Assembly: GCA_009917695.1 (NCBI GenBank)
Contig: JAACJG010000008.1
Coordinates: 310,001 to 374,000 of the forward strand
Source of the DNA: Candidatus Rifleibacterium amylolyticum
GTDB taxonomy: Bacteria > Muiribacteriota > Ozemobacteria > Ozemobacterales > Ozemobacteraceae
Length of the DNA: 64,000 nucleotides
Direction of reading: 5' to 3'
Shown: positions 8,136 through 17,466 of the stretch, piece after piece
Numbering within the stretch: position 1 is the stretch's first letter
Layout of the letters: every line of letters begins with the position of its first letter
Program-made: the position numbers and the translations under genes
Notes under the pieces: generated by a model
Databases searched by the model: none
Seen by the model: only the letters and a program-made list of their open reading frames with translations
What the model was told of the DNA's origin: nothing

Positions 8136-8758
8136 GCCATACCAGCAAAAAGAGAGCGTTCACCCTGGTCGAGGTTCTTCTCGGCATGTCGCTCACCGTT
8201 CTGGTTGGCGGCATCCTTTATCTGATGCAGACTACCGGCATGTCGACCGTTCAGAAGGGAACCTCCCAGCTGTTGCTGAACTCAGAGATCCGCAACAAGA
8301 TGGAGCGCATTACCAGCGACCTGCGCAACAGCAAAGAAATTCTCGAGATCAAACCCGACCTGGTAAAAATGCGTTGTTACAAGTATTCGGCGACAAACCC
8401 AGACCCGGGCGAAGACGCGCTGATAACCGTGACTTACGAGATTGAACGCGATGAGAAACAGCATGTTCTCTGGCGCACAGAAAACCGCGAAAACCCGGTA
8501 AAGATGCTTTCACTCGACAAGATCGGTGAAGATGTATTTCAGCCTTTTTACGAGGGGCATGATCCGGCCAGTCCGGTTGGCTGGTCTTATTACCCATTCG
8601 ACATGATTTCCAACGATTCAGGGCAAAGACAACGCATCAGTCTGATCAAAATAAAACTCGATCTCAGTCATCAACGGGAATCTGCGGTAGTAGTTACCAG
8701 TGTAAGCCTGCGACCGGCTGCTACCAGAATTCGCCAGCCCAACTGGAAATTCAGATAA
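8132..8758 (+). CDS. Type IV prepilin-like protein (GspJ/PilW-like)
   Basis: A 208-residue protein with KRAFTLVEVLLGMSLTVLVG at residues 7-26, Ala before the cleavage site and Glu5 retained. The mature domain starts MQTTGMSTVQKGTSQLLLNS and continues with RNKMERITSDLRNS, the pattern of GspJ/PilW minor pilins. ATGA overlap with the gene before and TAATG overlap with the gene after place it firmly in the operon. Together with the preceding protein it could prime or tip a pilus-like fibre. Exact subfamily is uncertain. Confidence 0.86.
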   Translation: MSHTSKKRAFTLVEVLLGMSLTVLVGGILYLMQTTGMSTVQKGTSQLLLNSEIRNKMERITSDLRNSKEILEIKPDLVKMRCYKYSATNPDPGEDALITVTYEIERDEKQHVLWRTENRENPVKMLSLDKIGEDVFQPFYEGHDPASPVGWSYYPFDMISNDSGQRQRISLIKIKLDLSHQRESAVVVTSVSLRPAATRIRQPNWKFR

Positions 8759-10824
8759 TGAATTTTCCTGCCTTTCTCGGAATCAGCGCAATCGTCATAC
8801 AGGCGATTCTGGCTTCAGTGGTCATGGCAAAAGACCCGGGCAAAACCGAAAACCGGCTGTTCAGCCTGCAACTGCTGTTGTTCTGTGCCTGGAGCGGTGC
8901 TGAAGTTTATCTGATTTATCATGGCGTCGATAAGTTCGGCATCAAACTTCTTTTTACGCCAGCTCTTCTGCTGACATACTTTTTCTGCATATTTACGGCA
9001 GTTTATCCAGAACATCAGCCTGAAGCCAGCATTATCAAGAGCCGAAAGCACCTGATCGGATATTTTCTGCCAGCAGCAGCTCTGCTTTATTTTCTCTGGA
9101 CCGACAGGCTGATTAAAGATTTTGGCAGCCTTGCCGTCGGTTTTTCACTCGATCTCGGCCGCTTCGAATTCATTGTCAAAGGCGTAGTGATAGCTTATCT
9201 CTTTCTTTCACTGTCCACACTTTCCAGCAGCCGCCGCAAGGCTGAAACCACGATACAGATACGACGTCTGCGTTATACCTTTGCGGCAATGCTTCTGCCG
9301 GTAGCCGCCGGGTCAATCGTCATAGCATTCAGCAAATGGTTCATCGGCGGGGCAACCATGTATTCTTTCGGGCTGTTTCCGGTTCTGAGCATTATCATGA
9401 GCATCATTCTCGCCTACACCATGCTCAGATACAACCTGATGGAAATAGATCTGATTTTTTCGACAGGTCTTGTCTACACCCTGCTTACCGCGATTATGGC
9501 AGGCACCATGGAGCTTTTTCAGGAGCTGATGCAGAACATTCTCGATTTCTCCAGCACCTGGACCAAGATTATCACCGTTCTCATCATAGCCGCAATTTTT
9601 TCGCCGGTTAAAGACCTGTTGATAAGGCTTGTAGATCGATTCTTCGGCAGACAGACGTTTGATTCGGCTACTGTCATGCAGACAATACTTGCCGAGCTGC
9701 GAAAAATGCCAGATCAGCACCGGCTTTTTGCCCGCTTTCTCAGCGAACTGCAGCTGGTTCTTGATTATTCTGGCGCAAGCCTGCAGCTTGAAGACCAGCA
9801 GCAGATATGTGTTCCAGAAACTCTCAAAACCTGTGAAGTCAGTCGGGAGTTTGCCGGATTGCCGTCAGATGTCAACGAAATCGATGCCGTGATTCAGCAC
9901 TTCATCAGTAACCAGGATCGTGCTCTGGCTGATGCTGCGCGCAATCTGAAAGCCTGCGACATACGCCATATCTTCAATCTGGCCGACAACGATCGCCATT
10001 ACGGCTTTCTGCTGCTCAATGCGAAGAACACCAGGGTTCCTTACACCACCACGGAAGTAAACCTTATTATGGGTCTCGTCAGCGAAATCCCTCACCTTCT
10101 CGCCAATCTGGCGATGATAGCGCGGCTCATCGAACAGGAAAAGGCAGGACAGGAAATAGACTGGGCCCGCAAAATGCTCGAAGCCATTTCTGCCAGCAAG
10201 GTTACCAGATTCTGCGACATGCCGATAACCAGCTTTGCATCATTGTCTACCGAGATAAAGGGCGACATGATCGACATATGTGAAGAAGAAAAAAACAGCT
10301 TCATCGGTGTTTATGACGCCTTTCATCACGGAATTCAGGCTGTTCTCACACTTAATATCATGTTTGCAGTTATGCGCTGCTTTAACGATAACAGAACTCA
10401 ACTGCGCCATGTTAACCGCGTATTGCGACTGTTCTCGCAGCAGCTCTGCTCGGCGGTCACCATAGTCAGAGTAGACGGTCGCCACATTGAACTGGCCAAC
10501 GCCGGCAATCCATCGCCTCTGATCATTTCAGCAGCAGGCGTAAGGCCTCTTTTCAGCGACAACTCAAGGCCGGCTGGTTATCACGAAGACTTCGAGCCAC
10601 AGCATCAGTCGTTTGAAATGGGCAAAAGCGAGCTGTTGTTCTGTTCGACGAATGGTATTTATAAGGCATTTGAGCAGCTGCACGGCAAGACGCTCGAACA
10701 GTTCATCACAGAAAACACCGGCAGCCTTGCACATCTGCCCGAGAAAGTCGCCGATGCAATCAAGTCCTTGACGAACCAGAATTTTTCTGATGACATAACA
10801 TTTATAACAGCAGGTCAGCTATGA
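8758..10824 (+). CDS. Multi-helix membrane protein with degenerate SpoIIE-type phosphatase domain
   Basis: A 688-residue protein. Residues 1 to about 300 form seven or eight hydrophobic helices resembling the 7TM sensor region of some histidine kinases. A GAF-like region follows, then a C-terminal region of about 190 residues that aligns by eye with SpoIIE/PP2C phosphatases: KGDMIDI for GGDYYD, VYDAFHHGI for GDVSGHG, ANAGNPSPLI for ANAGHPPPL, CSTNGIYKA for YTDGVxE, and SDDITFI for DDDITLL. Asp in GDMID and in the last motif are kept, but the TDG Asp is Asn and the AGH His is Asn. It may therefore bind its partner without normal catalysis. Both ends overlap neighbours (TAATG, ATGA), between prepilins and ispG. 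Confidence 0.78.
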   Translation: MNFPAFLGISAIVIQAILASVVMAKDPGKTENRLFSLQLLLFCAWSGAEVYLIYHGVDKFGIKLLFTPALLLTYFFCIFTAVYPEHQPEASIIKSRKHLIGYFLPAAALLYFLWTDRLIKDFGSLAVGFSLDLGRFEFIVKGVVIAYLFLSLSTLSSSRRKAETTIQIRRLRYTFAAMLLPVAAGSIVIAFSKWFIGGATMYSFGLFPVLSIIMSIILAYTMLRYNLMEIDLIFSTGLVYTLLTAIMAGTMELFQELMQNILDFSSTWTKIITVLIIAAIFSPVKDLLIRLVDRFFGRQTFDSATVMQTILAELRKMPDQHRLFARFLSELQLVLDYSGASLQLEDQQQICVPETLKTCEVSREFAGLPSDVNEIDAVIQHFISNQDRALADAARNLKACDIRHIFNLADNDRHYGFLLLNAKNTRVPYTTTEVNLIMGLVSEIPHLLANLAMIARLIEQEKAGQEIDWARKMLEAISASKVTRFCDMPITSFASLSTEIKGDMIDICEEEKNSFIGVYDAFHHGIQAVLTLNIMFAVMRCFNDNRTQLRHVNRVLRLFSQQLCSAVTIVRVDGRHIELANAGNPSPLIISAAGVRPLFSDNSRPAGYHEDFEPQHQSFEMGKSELLFCSTNGIYKAFEQLHGKTLEQFITENTGSLAHLPEKVADAIKSLTNQNFSDDITFITAGQL

Positions 10825-11912
10825 ATCAAAATAACCCGGTAAGACGCAGAAGCAGACAGATTATGGTTGGAACAGTTGCCGTCGGGGGCAACGCGCCGGT
10901 CAGCGTGCAAAGCATGACCAAAACTGATACGCGCGACGTTGCGGCGACACTTGCTGAAATCAACCATCTAAAAATAGCCGGCTGCGACATAATCAGGCTG
11001 GCAGTGCCTGATTCTGCGGCGGCCAAGGCTCTAAAGGAGATCTGCTCAGCCTCACCCATGCCCGTAATTGCCGACATCCACTTCGATCATGAACTTGCTC
11101 TCGAAGCCATTCAAAACGGAGTACAGGGCCTCAGGCTGAACCCCGGCAACATCAGAAGTGAAGAGAAAATTCGCGAAGTTGCCGCCGCCGCTGCCGACTG
11201 GCAGGTGCCGATAAGGGTTGGTGTTAACGCAGGCTCTCTCGACCCGGCGATCAAGCTCAAATATGGCGGCGTCACCGCTGCCGGACTCGCCGAGTCGGCA
11301 ATGAACGAAGTCAAGCGTCTCGAAAAGTGTGGCTTTGAGCTCATAAAAGTTGCCATAAAGGCCTTCGATCTGCGCACCATGTGTGAAGCGGTCAAAATCG
11401 CAGCAGCATCCTGCGATTATCCGTTGCATCTGGGGGTCACCGAATCCGGGCTACCCGAAGACGGTATCGTCAGATCAGCCATGGGCATCGGCAGTCTTCT
11501 GCTGCAGGGCATTGGCGACACCATCAGGGTTTCTCTTACCGGCGAATCGACTCTGGAAGTTGTCACCGGGCACAAGATTCTACAAGCTGCCGGCTTACGC
11601 AAGACCGGCCCGGTAATCGTATCCTGCCCGACCTGTGGCCGATGCCAGATTCCACTACAGGAAATCGCGCGCAAGGTTCAGCAACGTCTGACTGGACTCA
11701 GCGAATCATTTCAGGTGGCAGTGATGGGGTGCGCAGTTAATGGCCCCGGAGAAGCTGAACAGGCTGACTTTGGCATAGCCGGCGGCAAAGAGAGTGGTTT
11801 GATTTTCAAACACGGCAAGGTAGTCAGAAGCCTGCCCATGGACAAGCTTGTCGATGGCCTGATCGAAGAAATATTTACCAGTCTGCAGACCTCAAAAAAG
11901 GAAGAAAAGTGA
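10821..11912 (+). CDS. ispG: 4-hydroxy-3-methylbut-2-enyl diphosphate synthase (flavodoxin/ferredoxin-dependent)
   Basis: A 363-residue IspG (GcpE). It converts 2-C-methylerythritol 2,4-cyclodiphosphate to HMBPP, the penultimate MEP-pathway step, in the cytosol. The TIM-barrel half is clear: VSVQSMTKTDTRDV near residue 28, then IADIHFD, LRLNPGNI and PIRVGVNAGSLD. The [4Fe-4S] ligands are Cys269 and Cys272 in SCPTCGRC and Cys304 in MGCAVNGPGEA, nearly the same numbering as in E. coli. Length is normal for the short bacterial form. The ATGA overlap with the SpoIIE-like gene and a TGATG overlap with the next gene mean it is cotranscribed with pilin and signalling genes, an unusual setting for a housekeeping enzyme. 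Confidence 0.96.
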   Translation: MNQNNPVRRRSRQIMVGTVAVGGNAPVSVQSMTKTDTRDVAATLAEINHLKIAGCDIIRLAVPDSAAAKALKEICSASPMPVIADIHFDHELALEAIQNGVQGLRLNPGNIRSEEKIREVAAAAADWQVPIRVGVNAGSLDPAIKLKYGGVTAAGLAESAMNEVKRLEKCGFELIKVAIKAFDLRTMCEAVKIAAASCDYPLHLGVTESGLPEDGIVRSAMGIGSLLLQGIGDTIRVSLTGESTLEVVTGHKILQAAGLRKTGPVIVSCPTCGRCQIPLQEIARKVQQRLTGLSESFQVAVMGCAVNGPGEAEQADFGIAGGKESGLIFKHGKVVRSLPMDKLVDGLIEEIFTSLQTSKKEEK

Positions 11913-13784
11913 TGAGACACACATATTTTTTCAACAATCCAGCAAGATTGGGTGCCTATCTGGTCTTAGCCCTGCTTACAGCTCTTTTGCCAGCAGCATC
12001 GATAGCACAGATCAACGAACAGGCGGTCAGTTTCCGCACTCCCTCTATCGAGCTGGTCTTTCAGCCGCCACTGCGCACCGGAATCAACTCTGAAAATCCA
12101 AGCAATATCGAGGTTCCTCGCCTGAACCTGCTGGTTAACCTGTTCGAGAATTACCTGCAGTATCTCGGTCGCCTGCAAAAAATAGCTACCGGGACTTCAT
12201 TGCGATTAGTCTATGCTCCTGAACTGGCAATAGAAAACGGCACTGAAGATCACAAAGCGATCAGACTCAATGAGACCGGCCTTAATACATGTCTCAGCCA
12301 GATAAACCAGTATTTTAAGGATCGTGACCTCACCGATTCGACCTATCACCTCGAAAGTGCCGACTCACTGTTCACCATACCAGATCAATTGCCTCGACCA
12401 ACCAGCAAGGTTGCCATACGTACTGAACTGACCAATCATTCGTATTTTCAGAAAAGCCTCGAACCTGACACTGATTTCTGTGTCATTGACGACAACCGCG
12501 TCATAACGGCACGACCTTTTCAGCGCAGCAACAGGCTTTTTTTTGATGACCGATGCCGACAATGTCTGTCGCGCCGAACTTTTACTCGATCAGGCCCGCA
12601 ACTGGTATGGCGATCTGAGTGCTTCTGGCGACGGCAGGTTCCTGGCTTTCACCGATGGCATGCTGCCTATGATCATGCCGCTTACTGCCAGCACAAGCAA
12701 AAGACTTTTCGAAAACGACAACCTGATACTTCTGTGCATGTACTGGTCACCACAGAAACCGGTTCTGGCCGGCCTGCTTCTAGACAACTCCACGCAGGCA
12801 CGCAGCTTTTTTCTCTATGACGCCGAGTCCGGCAAAATGCTGCAGGCTGGCGACACACAGCTGGCTGAAGAGGCTGACTTCATCAACCCGCATGTTTGCT
12901 GGTCTCCCGATGGAAAGCGACTGCTGCTGACGTCGGCCCGCTCAGTACACCTGATCGATCTCGAAGCCAACAAGACATTTTTACACGCCGCCAGAGTGCC
13001 GAACGAAATCGCCGAAATCGTCTGGTCTGATGACAGCAGTTCGTTTGCTCTCGTCGAAGTTATCGGCCAGGCAAGACAACGCTACATCTTTGACGATCTC
13101 GACTATCGCAAGTGCGTGCTGCACCGTTACCGGATAAAGCCGGATTTTTCAATCAACGAGGACCATGCACAACGCGTTGAATCACGAAATACCATCAAGC
13201 TCGTATCATTCTGGACTAACGACCGCGTGCTTTATCTCGAAGGACGCCTGATAAGCAAGCGCCTCAACACCCCCTTCTGGGATCTCAGCTCAGCCTTCAC
13301 AGCCAATCTTACTGCCGGCCCGGCAACCTCAGTCAGCCGCAGCTCTGATGGCAAAGACGCTGTCGGCGCCCCATCAACCCTGCCCATGCAGTATCTGTAT
13401 GTATTCCGCAACCTCGACGGCAAGTTCAAAAATATCTACGATGCCGGTTTTAATCACAGCAACAACCTGTATACCGACAAATTCAACAATATCTGGTTCA
13501 TTGGCCTGCGCCGCCCCGAAGAAATCAGTCAGCAGCAGAATGTCTACAGCCACCGCCAGTCGCCCTACCCCTTTCCCGAAAGCAATGTATCGGTATTCAG
13601 CGATATTCCAGCCAGCAAAATGACATTACTGCTCAAATTTCTGGAAGAGTACAACCTGCGCCTGCTCAGGTTCAACAGCAGTATAAGCCGCATATTCACG
13701 CTTGCCAATTTCGGCGGGCCGCTTAACCTGTGGTCAGGCGACCTTCGCAAAATCGTCGAAGGCCTCGGCAACGAAGAGAACTGA
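11912..13784 (+). CDS. Secreted beta-propeller-like protein, reading frame broken at a T8 run
   Basis: Two overlapping frames make one protein. From 11912 (ATG in a TGATG overlap with ispG) a signal peptide and about 200 residues are read up to a run of eight T at 12537-12544. In that frame translation continues into low-quality sequence and stops at 12820. The +1 frame carries on from the T run to 13784 as coherent sequence (MTDADNVCRAELLLDQARNW, CWSPDGKRLLLTS, FNNIWFIGLRRPEE). Seven T, or ten, would join them into about 620 residues. The C-terminal part has WD40/TolB-like blades. The break may be a sequencing error, a real mutation, phase variation or slippage. Function is unknown; it is presumably periplasmic. 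Confidence 0.72.
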
Positions 13785-13818
13785 GATAAGCCGACAAAGC
13801 TGATTTTTCGCAATAAAC

Positions 13819-13847
13819 TTGCCTCTTGTCTCGTTTTTTCTTATACT
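13819..13847 (+). promoter_or_regulatory. Sigma70-type promoter for the 13.9-22.2 kb gene group
   Basis: TTGCCT, a 17-base spacer and TATACT lie about 35 bases upstream of the ATG at 13883, in the only sizeable gap between this gene group and the preceding operon. Confidence 0.7.
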
Positions 13848-13882
13848 GTCTTGACTTAAAAACATGGCAAGGGGGAAGGCGA

Positions 13883-15520
13883 ATGAAAAGATTGAGCTTT
13901 TTGATGATGGCCTTTGTGCTGCTGACTGTTTGTGCAGCAGTGAATGGTGCCGAAGTGCTTTATGACGATACACATGCACAGACAGCGGGTAACGCTGACT
14001 GGATACCGGAAGGCGCTTATTCTGAGATGGCCGACATGCTCAAGGAGAACGGCTTTACAATCACCAGCCTCAGCAAGGTTGCCGGTCGAAACGGCGAAAT
14101 CACTGCTGATATTCTCAAAGACTTCGCAGCCATAATTCTTGCCGAACCCAATAACCCTTATTCTGACCAGGAACAGAAAGCCATCTGCGAATTCATTTTC
14201 AATGGTGGCGGTCTTTTTATCATCGGTGACCACGGTGGCGCCGATCGCAACAACAACGGCTGGGATGCCGTAAAAGTATTCAACACCTTTGTTCCGAAGT
14301 TTGGTTTCAAATTTCAGGGCAATACCATTTATGAATCGCCGCTTTCCGGCCCGAACAACAACAGCCACCCGGTAATGTTCGGCGTGCGCGCAGTCGGCGC
14401 CTGGGCCGGTTCGACTTTTGACATCGTTGAGGGCGAAGGCAAAGCCGTCGGCCTTATCGACAGCCGGATATCGAAAGCCCCCTATGTAGTAGCCGCTGAA
14501 TACGGCCAGGGTCGCGTCGTCGCTATCGGCGACAGTTCACCCTTCGATGACGGCACCGGCAGCCCCAACGGCAGCAAGAACAAGTTGCACGACAGCTACG
14601 ACTCGTTCATGTATTCGCATCCACAGCTGGCTTACAATGCCATGGCCTGGGCTACCGGCAAAGAAACCGGCAAGCGTATTCCCTCACGCATAGTTCCAAT
14701 GTTCAACGAAGCAAAGGCCTCTGAAAAAGCGATCAACATACTGATCGACGCCGCGCACGGCAACGCTTCTTCAGACAAGATGAAAACCTTCGAAAAGCAC
14801 ATGAAACGCAATGGGCTGAAGGTTTATTTTACCCTCAACCTGATCAAGCCTGAAATGCTCAAGAACTTCGGCACGCTCATACTGCCCGACCCGTCGTTCC
14901 GCTATATCGACACTGAAGCTCAGGCAATCGCCGACTGGTTCATGGCCGGTGGCAACCTGATCATGGGCGCCGCCTGGGATTCATCGAAGCTGCGCGGCAC
15001 CGCCACGCTCAATTTCGTTCTTGGCAAAATCGGCGCCGTGATGCGTTTTAACGACGACCAGGTCTGGGATGAAAAAAACAAGACCAACAAACCATGGGGC
15101 GTGCTTTCTCGTGGCATCAAAAAAGATCACCCGGTTACCGCGGGCGTTACCACAGCCATTACCTGGGGCACCTGCTCACTCATCGACCGCAATAACCAGC
15201 CTCTGACCGAAGAAGCCGGTGTTGAAATTCTCGTCAGCGCCAACCCCGAAAGCTTTAATAAAGACGGCGACAAGCGGGTTCCGGCGGTTCTCTACCCGAA
15301 GGGCATGCCCATTGCGATCATGGCCATCGAAAAAGTGGTCAATGGAACGCTGGTTATGATCGGCACCTGCAACTTTACTGATTACCAGTATCCTGACAGC
15401 GACATCAACATGTCGATGCCCGGACCACCCCCGTTCACCCACGAAACTCCGCAACTCTGGAACAACCTGCTGCGCCAGCTGGCAAAACAGCCGACCAGCA
15501 GCCGCAACAGAAGAAGATAA
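13883..15520 (+). CDS. Secreted protein with two class-I amidotransferase-like (ThuA/DUF4350-like) domains
   Basis: The start at 13883 follows a GGGGGAAGG ribosome site and opens a signal peptide (KRLSFLMMAFVLLTVCAAVNGA); an upstream in-frame ATG at 13826 overlaps the promoter. The 545-residue product contains two similar halves. The first has VLYDDTHAQTAG, FAAIILAEPNNPYS and FNGGGLFIIGDHGG. The second has ILIDAAHGNASS, FGTLILPDPSFRY and MAGGNLIMGAAWDS. Both follow the Rossmann pattern of GATase-like domains (ThuA, GldG, DUF4350) without an obvious nucleophile Cys, so binding rather than catalysis is likely. It directly precedes a sugar ABC importer, and a role in periplasmic handling of a carbohydrate is a reasonable guess. 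Confidence 0.75.
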   Translation: MKRLSFLMMAFVLLTVCAAVNGAEVLYDDTHAQTAGNADWIPEGAYSEMADMLKENGFTITSLSKVAGRNGEITADILKDFAAIILAEPNNPYSDQEQKAICEFIFNGGGLFIIGDHGGADRNNNGWDAVKVFNTFVPKFGFKFQGNTIYESPLSGPNNNSHPVMFGVRAVGAWAGSTFDIVEGEGKAVGLIDSRISKAPYVVAAEYGQGRVVAIGDSSPFDDGTGSPNGSKNKLHDSYDSFMYSHPQLAYNAMAWATGKETGKRIPSRIVPMFNEAKASEKAINILIDAAHGNASSDKMKTFEKHMKRNGLKVYFTLNLIKPEMLKNFGTLILPDPSFRYIDTEAQAIADWFMAGGNLIMGAAWDSSKLRGTATLNFVLGKIGAVMRFNDDQVWDEKNKTNKPWGVLSRGIKKDHPVTAGVTTAITWGTCSLIDRNNQPLTEEAGVEILVSANPESFNKDGDKRVPAVLYPKGMPIAIMAIEKVVNGTLVMIGTCNFTDYQYPDSDINMSMPGPPPFTHETPQLWNNLLRQLAKQPTSSRNRRR

Positions 15521-15530
15521 CAGCCTTTTG

Positions 15531-15570
15531 CGGGCGCCACTTATGCATCAGGTAAGCGGCGCCCGTTTTT
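15531..15570 (+). terminator. Hairpin with T run between the amidotransferase-like gene and the ABC importer
   Basis: CGGGCGCC (15531-15538) pairs with GGCGCCCG (15558-15565) across a 19-base loop and is followed by five T. The importer genes start 28 bases later without a separate clear promoter, so this may be a partial terminator that lowers their expression. Confidence 0.72.
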
Positions 15571-15597
15571 AAACCACTATTCAGGATAACAAGAGCA

Positions 15598-16476
15598 ATG
15601 GCAAATAAACGCAACAAAGACTGGTCGGCTTACCTGTATCTGATGCCGGTAATAGTCATACTGGTCATTTTTCACGTACTTCCCATTTTTTACTCGCTGG
15701 CTGTGAGTTTTTACGAATGGGATCTGATTGGCTCTCCGGAATTCGTCGGAGCTTCGAATTACCTGCGACTCGCTGACGACCCGATGTTCTACAAATCCTT
15801 GTGGAACACAGTGTATTATGCTGCCATCAGCGTGCCGATGTCGATCTTCTTTTCGATGCTGATCGCCATGCTTTTGAACAATCCGATTTCAGCCATAGGT
15901 ATTTACCGCACCGTATATTTTATACCGGTTATCACATCGATCAACGCCGTTGCCATTGTATGGAACTTCATCTATCACCCTGACTTCGGTCTGCTCAACA
16001 AAATTCTCGATATTTTCAGCATCGACCCGCAAACCTGGCTCCAGGATCCTTTCTGGGCGATGCCCTGTATCATTTTCATGAGCGTCTGGAAAGGCCTTGG
16101 CCACAACGTCATCATCTTTCTTGCCGGTCTGCAGAACATACCCAAGCATCTTTACGAAGCAGCCCGCATCGACGGTGCCAGTCGCTGGCAGCAGTTCAGA
16201 CACATAACCTGGCCGCTGCTTTCGCCAACGACCTTTTTTGTCTTCACGATTTCGACGATCGGTTCGTTCCAGGTGTTCTCTCAGGTCTACATGATGACAC
16301 CGCGCGGTGGCCCGCTCAAGAGCACCATGGTCATCGTCTACTATCTCTACCGCAAAGCTTTCGAGCAGTTCGAATTCGGCTACGCTCTGGCCATAGCTTT
16401 TACGCTGTTCATGATCATCTTCGCCTGCACTCTTTTCAACAAGCTGTATCTTGAAAAGAAAGTGCATTACTCATAA
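15598..16476 (+). CDS. Sugar ABC transporter permease (MalF/UgpA type)
   Basis: A 292-residue inner-membrane protein with six predicted helices, the usual size for the first permease of carbohydrate (CUT1) importers. The N-terminus reads SAYLYLMPVIVILVIFHVLP. The cytoplasmic EAA loop that contacts the ATPase is EAARIDGASRWQQFRHITWP at about residue 188. It forms a heterodimer with the next permease and receives substrate from the binding protein two genes down. The substrate cannot be told from sequence; CUT1 systems take oligosaccharides, polyols or glycerol phosphates. No ATPase gene is nearby, so a shared MsmK/UgpC-type ATPase elsewhere is expected. Confidence 0.93.
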   Translation: MANKRNKDWSAYLYLMPVIVILVIFHVLPIFYSLAVSFYEWDLIGSPEFVGASNYLRLADDPMFYKSLWNTVYYAAISVPMSIFFSMLIAMLLNNPISAIGIYRTVYFIPVITSINAVAIVWNFIYHPDFGLLNKILDIFSIDPQTWLQDPFWAMPCIIFMSVWKGLGHNVIIFLAGLQNIPKHLYEAARIDGASRWQQFRHITWPLLSPTTFFVFTISTIGSFQVFSQVYMMTPRGGPLKSTMVIVYYLYRKAFEQFEFGYALAIAFTLFMIIFACTLFNKLYLEKKVHYS

Positions 16477-16489
16477 AGGGGTATCAACA

Positions 16490-17464
16490 ATGCAGAACAT
16501 ACTCAAAGTCAAAAACCCCGCCCATGTCGCGATTCATACGCTGCTCATCGTTGGTGGCTTCTTCATGCTGTTTCCCTTCGTCTGGATGATCTCGACTTCA
16601 TTCAAAGGCGACGACGAGATTCTCACGACCAGCAAAGAGATCGTTCTTCTGCCGGATGTCGCACGCCCCGATTTTCTCAATTCGCAGGAAGATCGCGACC
16701 GTATCGAGCGCCGGGCCGAGCGCCAGCGCCTATGGGATAAAGAGCAGGAAAAGCCGGCGGCCGAACGCGACAAAAAAGTTCGCGCGCCCTTCAAATGGTA
16801 TGATAACTACGTCTACGCCTGGAAAGCGCAGCCATTCTATCGCTTCTTTCTCAACACCCTTTTTGTTACCATTACGGTTACTGCGGTATCGTTGTTTTTT
16901 GCATCACTGGCGGCTTATGCCTTCGCGTTTTTCAACTTTCCCTTCAAAGATCTCGCTTTCATGCTGATGCTCGGCACCATGATGCTGCCGCAGCAGGCTC
17001 TGTTGATACCGAACTACATCTTTTTGTCGAAACTCGGCTGGATAAACACCTATCTTTCGCTGATCGTGCCGTGGCTGGCATCTGCCTATTCAGTCTTCTT
17101 TCTGCGCCAGTTTTTCAAACAGCTGCCAAAAGACCTGTTCGAGGCTGCCACCATCGACGGTTGCACCCGTTTTCAGTTTTATTACATGGTCGTTCTGCCG
17201 CTGAGCAAGCCGCCAATGGTCACGCTCGGCATTTTCTCCTTTCTCGCCAACTGGAACAGCTTCGTCTGGCCCCTGATCGTTACCAATGACACGAATCTGC
17301 GCGTCATTCAGGTAGGTCTGAGCTACTTTTCGAGCGAAGCCGGCACCCGCTGGGGCCCGCTGATGGCCGCGTCAACCATGACGATACTGCCGCTGGTAAT
17401 CATGTATTTCCTGGCGCAGAAACAGTTCGTCGAGTCGCAGGCCACCACAGGAATGAAGGAGTAA
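16490..17464 (+). CDS. Sugar ABC transporter permease (MalG/UgpE type) with a charged insertion
   Basis: Start at 16490 after AAAGGGG; longer in-frame starts overlap the first permease. The 324-residue protein has the MalG order: helix 1 (VGGFFMLFPFVWMISTSFKG), a periplasmic loop, five further helices and the EAA motif EAATIDGCTRFQFYYMVVLP. The loop after helix 1 carries an extra strongly charged segment at about residues 62-99 (QEDRDRIERRAERQRLW and so on) that typical MalG proteins lack. It looks helical or coiled and could be specific to this lineage. It pairs with the preceding permease, and the binding-protein gene follows after two bases. Confidence 0.92.
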   Translation: MQNILKVKNPAHVAIHTLLIVGGFFMLFPFVWMISTSFKGDDEILTTSKEIVLLPDVARPDFLNSQEDRDRIERRAERQRLWDKEQEKPAAERDKKVRAPFKWYDNYVYAWKAQPFYRFFLNTLFVTITVTAVSLFFASLAAYAFAFFNFPFKDLAFMLMLGTMMLPQQALLIPNYIFLSKLGWINTYLSLIVPWLASAYSVFFLRQFFKQLPKDLFEAATIDGCTRFQFYYMVVLPLSKPPMVTLGIFSFLANWNSFVWPLIVTNDTNLRVIQVGLSYFSSEAGTRWGPLMAASTMTILPLVIMYFLAQKQFVESQATTGMKE

Positions 17465-17466
17465 AT

